From Levilactobacillus wangkuiensis (GTDB lineage: Bacteria; Bacillota; Bacilli; Lactobacillales; Lactobacillaceae): 41,853 bases of DNA. Below are positions 22,741-30,121 of the stretch, one piece after another. The first letter of the stretch is position 1, and each line of letters opens with the position of its first letter. The stretch covers positions 1 through 41,853 of the forward strand of contig NZ_BOLM01000022.1 of assembly GCF_016861605.1 (NCBI RefSeq), given 5' to 3'. The notes below the pieces were generated by a model. The model saw only the letters and a program-made list of their open reading frames with translations. It searched no databases and was not told the origin of the DNA. Made by a program: the position numbers and the translations under genes.

Positions 22741-23866
22741 CTCCTTCCACTGATTGAATAGCTTCTGGCATATCCGCAGGAAAGTATCCTAGTTGTTGCA
22801 GTACCCATGTAGCTTGGTTGTTAGCAATTGTGCCGTCCTTAGCCAATCCAGATAGCGTTGTAGCAAAGGCATCGCCTAATGGATCAATTGCCGGCCGTAA
22901 ATTGGCGGTGATAGTCGCGTTCAACTTGTTGTCTAGCTCCGATATAATACATTGCATATAACGGTTGAGCGCGTTGGCGTACATGCCTTTAATCTGGTCA
23001 ATGCTGCTTTGCTGATCGCCTTGACCGTTTAAATAGCTATCCGGAATACCAAATGCTTTGGCAATCTGCTTGCTGGTCCAATCAGTCTGGCTTAGAAGCT
23101 TAGTTACATCAGCCTTCATTTCGAGTGGCTTATATTCTTCCAGCTCATCAATTACAACTGGTCCGCCATTTGACGTATTGACCTGCCTCATAAAGTTACG
23201 TGATCGACTAGCTTTCATTTTTTCACTCAACAGGCCGCCATGCTGAATAGATAGCACACCAGGCGCACTTATCGAACGTGCTAAAGCAGCTAAGGTTAAG
23301 CCATTGGAAGCGTCCTTAATCTGTAGCTCACTAGTTAGTGCTTCTAAGGGACTGATACCCGTTTGGCCGCCATTAATACTAGTTAAACGAATATGAATCA
23401 TGTCGCCCTGTGGTACGTATTGCCGTACACCCAATTGGGCTTCATCAAAAGTTACGGTATAAGTTAGGCCGCTTCCATCTTCCAACAAGTACGTTTCAAC
23501 TTGACTGGGCCGCAAATATTCCCAACGCATATCTAAGCCATTTGGATTGCGCCATCGGTACGCAAAGCATTCGCCACCTAGTAGTAGCTGGGCAAACATT
23601 GATTGCCAGAACGCATGACCATTGGCCGTGCTACTGGGATTGTTCAGAATTCCTTGTGCTCGTGGCATATTGGCACTAAGCTGTACCGTCGCTAAATCAC
23701 CAGATAACTGGCTGACTACCGAATAAATATCAGAATTTTTTAACGCGTCCGTTGCACTGACATAATCACGTTGACCATTGGGGGTTAAGAAATTAACAAT
23801 GTCACTATCTTCAACGGGCACATTTTGTACTTGGTTCTTAATCTCAGGTGGTCTGAAAACTGGCAT
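22712..23866 (-). CDS. Portal protein, HK97 family
   Basis: This 384-residue portal has recognisable segments: SDIYSVVSQLSGDLATVQL, GNAFWQSMF-like HAFWQSMFAQLLLGGECFAY, IHIRLTSINGGQTGISPLEAL and AKAFGIPDSYLNG. It forms the dodecameric DNA channel at the capsid vertex and docks the terminase. Location between terminase and protease is canonical. Confidence 0.93.
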   Translation of the reverse strand: MPVFRPPEIKNQVQNVPVEDSDIVNFLTPNGQRDYVSATDALKNSDIYSVVSQLSGDLATVQLSANMPRAQGILNNPSSTANGHAFWQSMFAQLLLGGECFAYRWRNPNGLDMRWEYLRPSQVETYLLEDGSGLTYTVTFDEAQLGVRQYVPQGDMIHIRLTSINGGQTGISPLEALTSELQIKDASNGLTLAALARSISAPGVLSIQHGGLLSEKMKASRSRNFMRQVNTSNGGPVVIDELEEYKPLEMKADVTKLLSQTDWTSKQIAKAFGIPDSYLNGQGDQQSSIDQIKGMYANALNRYMQCIISELDNKLNATITANLRPAIDPLGDAFATTLSGLAKDGTIANNQATWVLQQLGYFPADMPEAIQSVEGGDNNEEGND

Positions 23867-23868
23867 TT

Positions 23869-24066
23869 TTAATCACCTCCTTTGTTCTGGGACGTGTTAA
23901 TCACTTCTGACAGCCAGCCAATTACAAACAGTGTCACCGCTACTGCCATGACCCCCCACGGCTTGCCAAATAAAAAGGCCCCGTAGTCTGCCACAATTAG
24001 GGCACTTACGAAGCATAAAAAGTCGAAATAGTGCCAAATCATGGCAAAAAAGCGTTTAAAAATCAT
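23869..24066 (-). CDS. Small membrane protein (DUF1056-like)
   Basis: This 65-residue protein has two hydrophobic segments (FLCFVSALIVADYGAFLF and VMAVAVTLFVIGWL). AGGAG nine bases before the ATG at 24066 favours it over 24075. Small membrane proteins of this type occur between TerL and portal in many lactobacillus phages. Its role is unknown. Confidence 0.7.
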   Translation of the reverse strand: MIFKRFFAMIWHYFDFLCFVSALIVADYGAFLFGKPWGVMAVAVTLFVIGWLSEVINTSQNKGGD

Positions 24067-25570
24067 CAATATCATCTCCTAACAGCCCCGACTCTGGATT
24101 GTTAAACCATTCTAAGACCTGTTCCTTAGTCATACGTTCCACTTGCTTATCAGGATTGTTCACGTCTGAAAAGTCTTCAAAGTGATACATGGCTTGGAAC
24201 AAGGCATCAATTAACGCATCAACTACATCAATTTTCAGTGTGGCCTTAGCCTTATCGACCTGTATGCCGATCTTGTCTTCATAAATCTCAGCATTCAGTA
24301 GCGCCTTTTCCATAATTCGATCATCAAGCCGGTCAACCGATCCCTCAACAAACATCTTTTGTAAAAACTTGGTTGGGTCTTTCAGTTCACTGGTTCGTTG
24401 ACGAATAGCTTCTAACGGCCAACCAGAATTAAGCTCTAGCTGTTTGATAGCTGGTGTGGCGCCCCAGGCGTCATATCCAAAAAAGACTACTTCTAGTTGG
24501 TGACGCTCCACAAAATTTAGCAGCCATTGATAGACTTGTTCGTCATTAATCAGTCCTTGTGGGTGGCTGCTGATCGTACAGAAACCCTTTTGAGCTAAAT
24601 CACGATAGTTGATGCCATCTTGTTTTTCTTTGGCTTCAATCGATCCAGCCTTTTGCCACGGGATAAAACTATGCTGGTAAATAAACCATCGCGGTTTGCC
24701 CTTAGCATCCTGATAAGGAAACACAAATGCCAAAGCCGTATTATCGCTGAACATTGAGTAGTCAAAGCCAATGTAGACTTGACGATCATCGAAACTAAAT
24801 GATGGCACAATGGCTTTTTCAACGTCAGGCAGCTTGAGAAAGCTGTCCACTGATTGCTCTAGCCAAAGGTTAAGGTTCTTGTTCTGAAAATCATTAATCG
24901 TGCCTGACAACGCGTCAGAATCACGCTTATCTGTCAGCCCGTTCATTAAAACTTCATATTGGCTTGGTAAATCAAGCAAAGGATTACTTTTTACCCAAGT
25001 TTCCGGCTTAAACGTCTCGTCTAAACTGTCTTGGGCCCAAATCAATCCTAAGTACGTATCAGCATCACGCAAGTAGTCCTGTTCCATCGCTTGCTGAATC
25101 ATGCGTTCATCATCATGAAATGGCACGGTTGGATCGGGATAAGCTGTTGAAATCTGAACAAATTGCTTATTACGCACCTTAACTTGGCCCGAAACAATCT
25201 TAGAAATCTTCTGCCGTGTTTTTACTTCGCCAATTTCATCAAAAACAGCCGTTGTAAAGTGAAACGAGTCGTACTGACCGGCTTCATGACTGATTGCTCG
25301 CAGCTTGTTGTTAGTTTTGCTCATCGTGACTTGATCGGCCTGTGAGGAAAGTGTCCGTGTATCTAATCCACTATCATGCATTAGCGTTTTAAATGGCTCA
25401 ATGGTTGCGATCTTGGCTAACATCGACTTAATGTAACCCAGAATTTTACTAGTTTGTTTGTAGTTAATGGATGAGACTAAGTAATCTTGGTTAGATAGTC
25501 CTAGTGATTCAATTAAATAGCTATAGGCGGTGATAATTGCCATCAAGTACGTCTTACCTTGACCATTCAA
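24056..25570 (-). pseudogene. terL: Terminase large subunit, C-terminal part after frameshift
   Basis: These ~500 residues cover the rest of the ATPase domain and the whole nuclease domain of a Terminase_1-type TerL: HFTTAVFDEIGE (Walker B-like), QISTAYPD and IGFDYSMFSDNTAL (metal-binding Asp of the RNase H-like nuclease). It begins inside the P-loop (GQGKTYLM), directly after the stop that ends the upstream fragment. An open TTG at 25570 overlaps that stop as TTGA, so reinitiation is conceivable, but the P-loop would be split between two chains. It is most simply one terL gene broken by an 8-bp insertion, or a sequencing error. Confidence 0.85.
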
Positions 25571-25962
25571 CCTCGCGCAACTGAAACAATAGCCCGTGAG
25601 AATCGCTTACCGCCGTCATCATTACGCCAGCCAATTAGCATAGCCATAATAAACTTTTGCCATGGCATGAGCTTAGTTGGTTCGCCTGTATCAACGTTCG
25701 GACAGATGGCAGCAAACTTAAGCACTTGGTCCACTCGTTTTACCGAGTAAGCAAACGGGAATTCAACGCTACCTTGTCGTTGCAAGTCTCTAATATGGCG
25801 AAAAGCCGCTAGCTTAATCAGATAGCCAGTAATTACCTCCTCATCCAGGACTTCAAAAGCATATTTTGTGCCCGGATCAGTGTATTGCTGGCGAACTTCT
25901 GAACAATCTAACGCTTGATAAGCTCCAATAACATCATGGGTTTGGGTTAAATCAATGCGCAA
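25567..25962 (-). pseudogene. terL: Terminase large subunit, N-terminal fragment
   Basis: This fragment holds the first ~131 residues of TerL, ending RAIVSVARG just where the Walker A motif should continue to QGKT. GGAGGTG at nine bases favours the TTG at 25962 over the GTG at 25971. The extra 8 bp at about 25565-25572 (plus strand ATTCAACC, flanked by ACC on both sides) bring in a TGA. Removing them restores ARGQGKTYLM, a normal P-loop. Confidence 0.85.
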
Positions 25963-25996
25963 ATTAATCACCTCCTTTGAGAAACAGTCTTTTTTA

Positions 25997-26452
25997 TCAT
26001 CCTAGAAATTCTTTCATACGATCACTAATACTTCGCTCGTCTTTGTGATCATCTAAGTTTAATTTGAGCAAATCACTACGTGACTTAGGAGATAGTCCCA
26101 ATTCAGCGCCTAACTTTGTTAGATTCTTAACGGCTGAATCATAAATTTGAGTCATCGGGTTTCGCTTATAACCCACGAAGTCTCGACCAATTTTTTTACC
26201 GGTCTGATCTTGTAACGTTTTATAGATTGCTTGGACTTCACCGTTTTCCTGGATATGTTTATACGCATTGCGGTAAATCTCATATTGGGAAGCATATTGT
26301 TCCACAAGACCGCTATCAATGCGCTTAACTGGGGTATTATCCTCTAAAAAAGGCACTAATCGACGCCAAACGACCTTAGCTTGCCGTCCTAAGTAGGCTG
26401 GCGGTGTGCGCGTTAATTGACCATTGTTGACGTCTTTATCCGCTTTTTTCAT
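25997..26452 (-). CDS. terS: Terminase small subunit, P27 family
   Basis: This 151-residue protein (TPPAYLGRQAKVVWRRLVPFLED ... NPMTQIYDSAVKNLTKLGAELGLSPKSR) is typical of phage P27-type small terminases, which recognise cos or pac DNA and load TerL. It lies directly upstream of terL with AAAGGAGG before its ATG. The HNH gene upstream is the usual partner in cos-type packaging. Confidence 0.92.
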   Translation of the reverse strand: MKKADKDVNNGQLTRTPPAYLGRQAKVVWRRLVPFLEDNTPVKRIDSGLVEQYASQYEIYRNAYKHIQENGEVQAIYKTLQDQTGKKIGRDFVGYKRNPMTQIYDSAVKNLTKLGAELGLSPKSRSDLLKLNLDDHKDERSISDRMKEFLG

Positions 26453-26480
26453 TTTCTCTGCCTCCTTTCATTATTGGGTG

Positions 26481-26567
26481 ACCCCCCCTACCTAAAATAT
26501 TTCAAAAAACGTTTGTGTCACAAGATGAGGGTATTGTGTGCGCTCTTCTCGGCCGCTAATAGGGGGG
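26481..26567. other. Possible cos site: G-tract inverted repeat
   Basis: The 278-bp gap between HNH and terS has no gene. It contains CCCCCCTA (26483-26490) and its inverse TAGGGGGG (26560-26567), followed by GCGGGGGTG. Cos sites of Gram-positive phages with HNH-TerS-TerL modules lie here and often carry G/C-rich overhangs. The cut position cannot be read from sequence alone. Confidence 0.35.
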
Positions 26568-26730
26568 CGGGGGTGATTTTTATTTAGCTTTCGATACATT
26601 ACACCTGATTTTTGTATTATTCCTTAGAGTGCAAATTAGACGTGTTTAACTGGACAGTCAGACAATCAGGTGTGTTACCGTTCATCATAATTTTGCAGTC
26701 CGAATACCCGGTAGACCGTTTCCACAATCA

Positions 26731-27243
26731 TCACTCCTTATTCATCAATACATTAATGGCACTCACATCGGTAATCTCAGCAACTTGTCTTAGCTCGTTG
26801 CCTTGGCTTGTGCCATAGTAACTTTGTTCCCAATCCGTCTTCATTCGGTGACACTTACCACAGATGACAGCAAGGTTATCAACATTAGCTTTCAATGTTT
26901 CGTCAAACTCAATCGGTACAATATGATCCACAGTCTTAGCAGGTGTGATAACGCCTTGCACTTTACAGTAAGCACACAAGTAATGGTCACGTTCTAATAC
27001 TTGCTGTCTAAGGTGCGCCCATTGTCTTGTACGATAGAAGTTGTATTGCTGGCGCTTAGTGTCATCGCGATTACGTGTGACCGTGTTGTACTTGTGCGTG
27101 TAATGCTTATCGTGGCTACGTGCCCAACGCTCGCGGCTTGCCAGATATTCTGCTTCATGTTCATAGTGTTGCTTGCAATAGTGATCAGGAAAGTTAACCA
27201 TGGCATGACATCCTGGTTGTCTACAGCATCTTACTCTAGGCAT
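26731..27243 (-). CDS. HNH endonuclease of the packaging module
   Basis: This 170-residue protein has N-terminal CCRQPGC and CKQH Cys/His pairs and a C-terminal HNH domain: CAYCKVQG, VDHIVPIEFD, DNLAVICGKCHRMKT. Such HNH proteins next to terS assist terminase cleavage at cos in HK97-like phages. GAGG at nine bases supports the ATG at 27243. Its position directly upstream of the putative cos region agrees. Confidence 0.9.
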   Translation of the reverse strand: MPRVRCCRQPGCHAMVNFPDHYCKQHYEHEAEYLASRERWARSHDKHYTHKYNTVTRNRDDTKRQQYNFYRTRQWAHLRQQVLERDHYLCAYCKVQGVITPAKTVDHIVPIEFDETLKANVDNLAVICGKCHRMKTDWEQSYYGTSQGNELRQVAEITDVSAINVLMNKE

Positions 27244-27288
27244 CTTCATCATCCTCAAACATTGCTGTGACGTGTGTATGCTGGAGCC

Positions 27289-28179
27289 TTACCCCACGTA
27301 CTTCAGCAACAATTCCTCCCGTCGTGTTCCAACGGCCGTCAGGCTGTGTTTTTTGCCCAAATTAAAAGCCACCTCGGTATGAGGTAGCTTCGTATATTCG
27401 CTTATGTAGATTTGCTTGGCTGGACACTTGGCAAGCCAAGCGTAGAAGGCATCTGGATCCCACCCACCATAGTCCACTCCGGTGCTAACGTAAGGCGGAT
27501 CACAGTAGACAATGTCATCCGGTCGAATGATTAGATCGTGATAATCCAGCGTTGAATATTCCGGTTGTTGCAGTCGTTCCAGTTGTTGCAGTTGGTCCAG
27601 TCGGACCAGTTGGCCCAGTTGTTGGAGGAGGTCATAACGACTGCTAATATTCATCGCCTCGCGCCGCCACTTGTGAAACATCTTATATTTCCCCGCAATG
27701 CTGGTTTCATTTTTTGCATATGAATAAAGGTCATCTAGTTTTGTTCCAGTATTCCCAAAAAAGAGTGCCCGCGTCAGTTGTAGTTTTTCTTTTTCGATTT
27801 TCTTTCCCCACAGATAGTCGCACATATTATTACTAAACGACCAGACAATTAAAACAAGCGTTCGTTCGATGGAATCGGGTTGGTTGTCCCGCCAGTTGTA
27901 AAACGTTTCGCGATCCATATACACATACTTCATTAGATCAAAATGAGGGTTATCTTCGATCAACGCTTTGAGCAAATTAACAACCGTTTTTCGCCGGTCA
28001 TTGTAAACTACTGCGTTCCATTTGCCGGATGAAGCTGCTGTCAAGCTGATTGATCCGCCACCTCCGAACACGTCGATGAACCGTCCACCTGATGGAAATA
28101 TGTCAATGATTTGCTGTGCCTTTTGGCCTTTGTTGCCGACGTACGGCAGGCCGCGCATCCACTTTTCTGAATTTTTCAA
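27289..28179 (-). CDS. dam: DNA adenine methyltransferase, D12 class
   Basis: This 296-residue N6-adenine methylase has LPYVGNKGQKA, the SAM motif DVFGGGGSISL and the catalytic DPPY (VYCDPPYVSTG). It probably protects phage DNA from host restriction. An unusual Leu/Gln/Arg run at residues ~185-208 (LLQQLGQLVRLDQLQQLERL) is encoded by short DNA repeats at 27561-27627. The start is TTG at 28179, overlapping the upstream small gene as ATTGA, with GAGGAAA before it. Confidence 0.9.
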   Translation of the reverse strand: MKNSEKWMRGLPYVGNKGQKAQQIIDIFPSGGRFIDVFGGGGSISLTAASSGKWNAVVYNDRRKTVVNLLKALIEDNPHFDLMKYVYMDRETFYNWRDNQPDSIERTLVLIVWSFSNNMCDYLWGKKIEKEKLQLTRALFFGNTGTKLDDLYSYAKNETSIAGKYKMFHKWRREAMNISSRYDLLQQLGQLVRLDQLQQLERLQQPEYSTLDYHDLIIRPDDIVYCDPPYVSTGVDYGGWDPDAFYAWLAKCPAKQIYISEYTKLPHTEVAFNLGKKHSLTAVGTRREELLLKYVG

Positions 28180-28337
28180 TTTGGTTTCCTCGTTTTATCA
28201 TCTTTCAACTGCATATTAAAAGCGCCATGCTTCTCAGCACGACGCTCACGCTTCTTCTTATCAGCCAACCAACGTTCTAAGTCACGATAGCAATGGTTCT
28301 CTGCTGGGCTAACGTATCCATACTCAGTGTGTTGCAT
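28176..28337 (-). CDS. Small charged hypothetical protein
   Basis: This 53-residue protein (MQHTEYGYVSPAENHCYRDLERWLADKKKRERRAE...) is helical and basic. It overlaps dam downstream and the small membrane gene upstream by short stretches, as in a tight phage operon. I do not recognise a family. Coding is supported by the phasing with its neighbours and the lack of stops. Confidence 0.6.
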   Translation of the reverse strand: MQHTEYGYVSPAENHCYRDLERWLADKKKRERRAEKHGAFNMQLKDDKTRKPN

Positions 28338-28422
28338 GTAACCACACTCCCAACACGATAATGAGTAGCACCATCAGCAGGCCGAATATTAAGTTGTCCC
28401 GTTGATAGTTTCTCATTGCCAT
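28324..28422 (-). CDS. Small single-pass membrane peptide
   Basis: This 32-residue peptide MAMRNYQRDNLIFGLLM... has one membrane segment (FGLLMVLLIIVLGVWL). GGAG lies 5 nt before the ATG, and it overlaps the next small gene by 14 bp. Function is unknown. Confidence 0.5.
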   Translation of the reverse strand: MAMRNYQRDNLIFGLLMVLLIIVLGVWLHATH

Positions 28423-28433
28423 TACTCCAAACT

Positions 28434-28459
28434 AAAAGGCCGCCTCGTTTGAGACGGCC
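28434..28459 (-). terminator. Terminator ending the tRNA/RNA cluster
   Basis: The stem GGCCGTCTC/GAGGCGGCC (one wobble) has a 4-nt AAAC loop and is followed on the minus strand by TTTT. It separates the RNA cluster from the packaging operon, so late mRNA must read through it or start below it. Confidence 0.7.
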
Positions 28460-28465
28460 GTGTAT

Positions 28466-28541
28466 GTGATTGGTGTGGAATCGAACCACACACGGGGTTC
28501 AAACCGCCCTCTTCTGGCAGGCCAACGCCAGTTACAATCAC
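28466..28541 (-). tRNA. tRNA-like element with irregular anticodon and T arms
   Basis: The acceptor stem is a perfect 7 bp (GTGATTG/CAATCAC), the D arm pairs CTGGC/GCCAG with GG in the loop, and the T loop is TTCGATT. However, the T stem has 6 bp rather than 5, and the anticodon stem has a C-C mismatch. If the loop is GTTTGAA the anticodon would be UUG (Gln), but this is not secure. It may be a decaying tRNA or a phage-specific variant. Confidence 0.5.
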
Positions 28542-28546
28542 GTTAT

Positions 28547-28602
28547 GGACGCTACAGCCTTAAATGAACGGGAGAGTCCATCTCCTTTAAGTTATTGCGC
28601 CC
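28547..28602 (-). ncRNA. Structured repeat element B of the RNA cluster
   Basis: An outer 6-bp stem (28547-28552 with 28597-28602) encloses a hairpin GGAGA/TCTCC followed by GTTCATTTAA. The same plan (outer stem, GGAG/CTCC hairpin, then TTCATTTAA) appears in element A at 28720-28781. Both lie between tRNA or tRNA-like units. It is not a recognisable tRNA. Confidence 0.35.
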
Positions 28603-28604
28603 AA

Positions 28605-28678
28605 TGGACCATGTAGGACTCGAACCTACGACCGAACGGTTATGAGCCGTCTGCTCTAACCAACTGAGTTAAAGGTCC
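28605..28678 (-). tRNA. Phage tRNA-Ile2 (CAU anticodon, reads AUA)
   Basis: This 74-nt cloverleaf has anticodon CAT at 28642-28644 in the loop CTCATAA with stem GACGG/CCGTT. This arm resembles the lysidine-type tRNA-Ile2 more than tRNA-Met. One acceptor mismatch (U6-U67) is present and no CCA is encoded. It is about 90% identical to the tRNA at 39070-39143. The anticodon base would need TilS modification to read AUA; if unmodified, it would act as Met. Confidence 0.85.
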
Positions 28679-28682
28679 AAAA

Positions 28683-28703
28683 GACCGGTTATGCAGGCCG
28701 GTC
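28683..28703 (-). terminator. Hairpin between RNA genes
   Basis: The stem GACCGG/CCGGTC with a 9-nt loop is followed on the minus strand by TTTT. It sits 4 bp upstream of tRNA-Ile2 and could be a weak terminator or processing signal between the RNA units. Confidence 0.45.
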
Positions 28704-28719
28704 AATTTTATTTAGGAGT

Positions 28720-28781
28720 TTGGCGAGCTGAACATACGTTTAAATGAAGGGAGTCACCTCCCATTTTGTGATGCTCGCCAA
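28720..28781 (-). ncRNA. Structured repeat element A of the RNA cluster
   Basis: A perfect 9-bp outer stem (28720-28728 with 28773-28781, TTGGCGAGC) encloses the hairpin GGGAG-GTGA-CTCCC and then TTCATTTAA. It is related in plan and core sequence to element B. It is about 60 nt long, similar to the truncated tRNA-like unit beside it, but has no T loop. Confidence 0.4.
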
Positions 28782-28782
28782 C

Positions 28783-28839
28783 ACGTGCAACGGGAGTCGA
28801 ACCCGTATCTTCTTTGCTCTGCCGTTGAGCTATGCACGT
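28783..28839 (-). tRNA. tRNA-like element lacking the anticodon arm
   Basis: The acceptor ACGTGCA/TGCACGT pairs perfectly, positions 8-9 are TA, the D arm is GCTC/GAGC with GG in the loop, and the T arm is ACGGG-TTCGACT-CCCGT directly stacked on the acceptor. Between the D and T arms there are only 9 nt (AAAGAAGAT) instead of about 23, so the anticodon arm is missing. It cannot decode. It may be a tRNA relic or a tRNA mimic. Confidence 0.6.
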
Positions 28840-28887
28840 TCCTTAACGGTTTTCATCTATGATACTAATTTACACCCAAATTAGGGG

Positions 28888-28942
28888 CTAAAAGTATCAA
28901 AATAATATCACAATAGTATCGAATTAATATCATAATAGTATC
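28888..28942. repeat. Five 11-bp direct repeats, putative late-activator binding sites
   Basis: Read on the minus strand, five contiguous 11-mers begin with GATA: GATACTATTAT, GATATTAATTC, GATACTATTGT, GATATTATTTT, GATACTTTTAG. The period of one helical turn puts every copy on the same face. They lie just after the late regulator gene and just before the RNA cluster and packaging genes. A likely target is the ArpU/RinA-like protein, with a TATCAT -10-like box following downstream. Confidence 0.6.
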
Positions 28943-28967
28943 ATGATAATCTTGTATTTTTTCCAAT

Positions 28968-29384
28968 TCAGTATATGCCTAGCATTTTGGCACACTTTTC
29001 AATGAATTCCTTTTTCAAAAGAAAAGCGCTGCTTCGGCTGCAGTTAACTAGCCCATTAGCAACTATTCCCTCTACACTAAGCCGTGGCCATTTTTTAAAA
29101 TACAATTCTTTGATTATTACCTGAGTATCCTCGTCAGAATTGGCATAACACTCCTGAACTGCACTCTTTTTCCGTTTCAACATATTTAGTGGCCCATCTT
29201 CTTCTAGCTTTATTAATACTGTAGTTACACTATCGCCTATCATAGATGATCTGCCACCACCAACATTATCATCTTCCTGTTTTATTGGGTGGCGCAATTC
29301 ATCTTCTCTAGCCTTAATTAACTTATCAATCTTAGGATAATCACGTAGAATATCCTCTACCGTTCTAATCGTTGATCGTTTCAC
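28968..29384 (-). CDS. ArpU/RinA-like late transcription regulator
   Basis: This 138-residue protein ends in an HTH-like region (IIKELYFKKWPRLSVEGIVANGLVNCSRSSAFLLKKEFIEKCAKMLG), typical of the ArpU/RinA/LtrC group of small sigma-4-like activators that switch on phage late genes. It is the last gene before the RNA cluster and terminase module. The start is GTG at 29384 with GGAGG at 8 nt. The adjacent 11-bp repeats are its probable target. Confidence 0.82.
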   Translation of the reverse strand: MKRSTIRTVEDILRDYPKIDKLIKAREDELRHPIKQEDDNVGGGRSSMIGDSVTTVLIKLEEDGPLNMLKRKKSAVQECYANSDEDTQVIIKELYFKKWPRLSVEGIVANGLVNCSRSSAFLLKKEFIEKCAKMLGIY

Positions 29385-29527
29385 CCGTCATTCCTCCATC
29401 TTAAGCTTATTTTAAGTTTGCTTTAATGTTAATGGCATAATATTTTGTTCGATGGCCACGGAGTAAGAGTTAATTTAAATAGCCAATTTGGGGTAAGGGC
29501 TGCCGGTAAGTGGCCCTTTTTCGCTGT

Positions 29528-29743
29528 CTAAAATGGCCGTGTAAGCTCGTGTAGCACGTTAGTAATCTCCACGCTGCTCATCATACCCAAAGCAATGTAA
29601 ACTTCCTTAGGCACGCTGTGCTCGCTTAATCTGGATTGAAACTCGGCTAGCCCCATCAATACATCGTCTTCTGGCACCAATGATTCCAGATAGCTAAGCA
29701 GCATACGTTGGTTACCGTTCATTTCGTCTCGTGTTTTATCCAT
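29528..29743 (-). CDS. Small helical hypothetical protein
   Basis: This 71-residue acidic helical protein (MDKTRDEMNGNQRMLLSYLESLVPEDDVLMGL...) has TAGGAGG before its ATG. No family is recognised. It lies in the variable region between the methylases and the late regulator. The 140 bp after it (to 29385) hold no gene, only a GGGC/GCCC hairpin near 29500-29523. Confidence 0.65.
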   Translation of the reverse strand: MDKTRDEMNGNQRMLLSYLESLVPEDDVLMGLAEFQSRLSEHSVPKEVYIALGMMSSVEITNVLHELTRPF

Positions 29744-29751
29744 ACGTCCTC

Positions 29752-29952
29752 CTACATAAATACCATTGTCAGCTCATGGATAACCTGGTTGCGTTCCTTA
29801 GCCGACAGCTTGTTAATCGCGTTGCGTTTGCTGTTGCTAAGATTGTTAAAGTGGTTGCCACACCACACTAGCGCCTGTGCCACATCGCCACCATAGCTTG
29901 CCATGCCTTGCAGCACGTAATTTCGATACTCGATCTGTTCGTGTGTCATCAT
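29752..29952 (-). CDS. Small hypothetical protein
   Basis: This 66-residue protein begins MMTHEQIEYRNYVLQGM. GGGAGG directly upstream favours 29952 over 30012. Its HFNNLSNSKRNAINKLSAKERNQVIHEL tail is basic and helical. It overlaps the preceding gene by about 107 bp in another frame. No family is recognised. Confidence 0.55.
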   Translation of the reverse strand: MMTHEQIEYRNYVLQGMASYGGDVAQALVWCGNHFNNLSNSKRNAINKLSAKERNQVIHELTMVFM

Positions 29953-30121
29953 TCGTCCTCCCAATCTCAACATCACTCGGTGCCACCTCAATATGCCTAT
30001 GGCTGCCTTCAACTTTCATCATCGCTAACCGCCTATCACCACGAGTGATCCAACATAGCCATGTGGCTGATTGCTTAACGTGGTGGTGTCGGTGGTAATA
30101 CACCTTATCGCCGTGCTTCAT
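29846..30121 (-). CDS. Small basic hypothetical protein
   Basis: This 91-residue protein begins MKHGDKVYYHRHHHVKQSATW, has a His/Arg-rich start and GGAGGCAGCC before the ATG. It starts in an ATGA overlap with the Dam gene upstream. The beta-like first 50 residues look like a small phage OB/SH3-type protein. The last ~35 residues overlap the next gene in another frame and may not be under selection. Confidence 0.5.
   Translation of the reverse strand: MKHGDKVYYHRHHHVKQSATWLCWITRGDRRLAMMKVEGSHRHIEVAPSDVEIGRTNDDTRTDRVSKLRAARHGKLWWRCGTGASVVWQPL

Noticed and set aside
28277..28489. 70-codon minus-strand frame
   Set aside because: It reads through the terminator, a tRNA-like element and two small genes that have better starts in other frames.
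28730..28741. GAACATACGTTT, also at 39184-39195, as a LexA/SOS box
   Set aside because: It resembles GAAC-N4-GTTC, but one half ends in GTTT. One copy lies inside structured element A, and the other has no gene to control.
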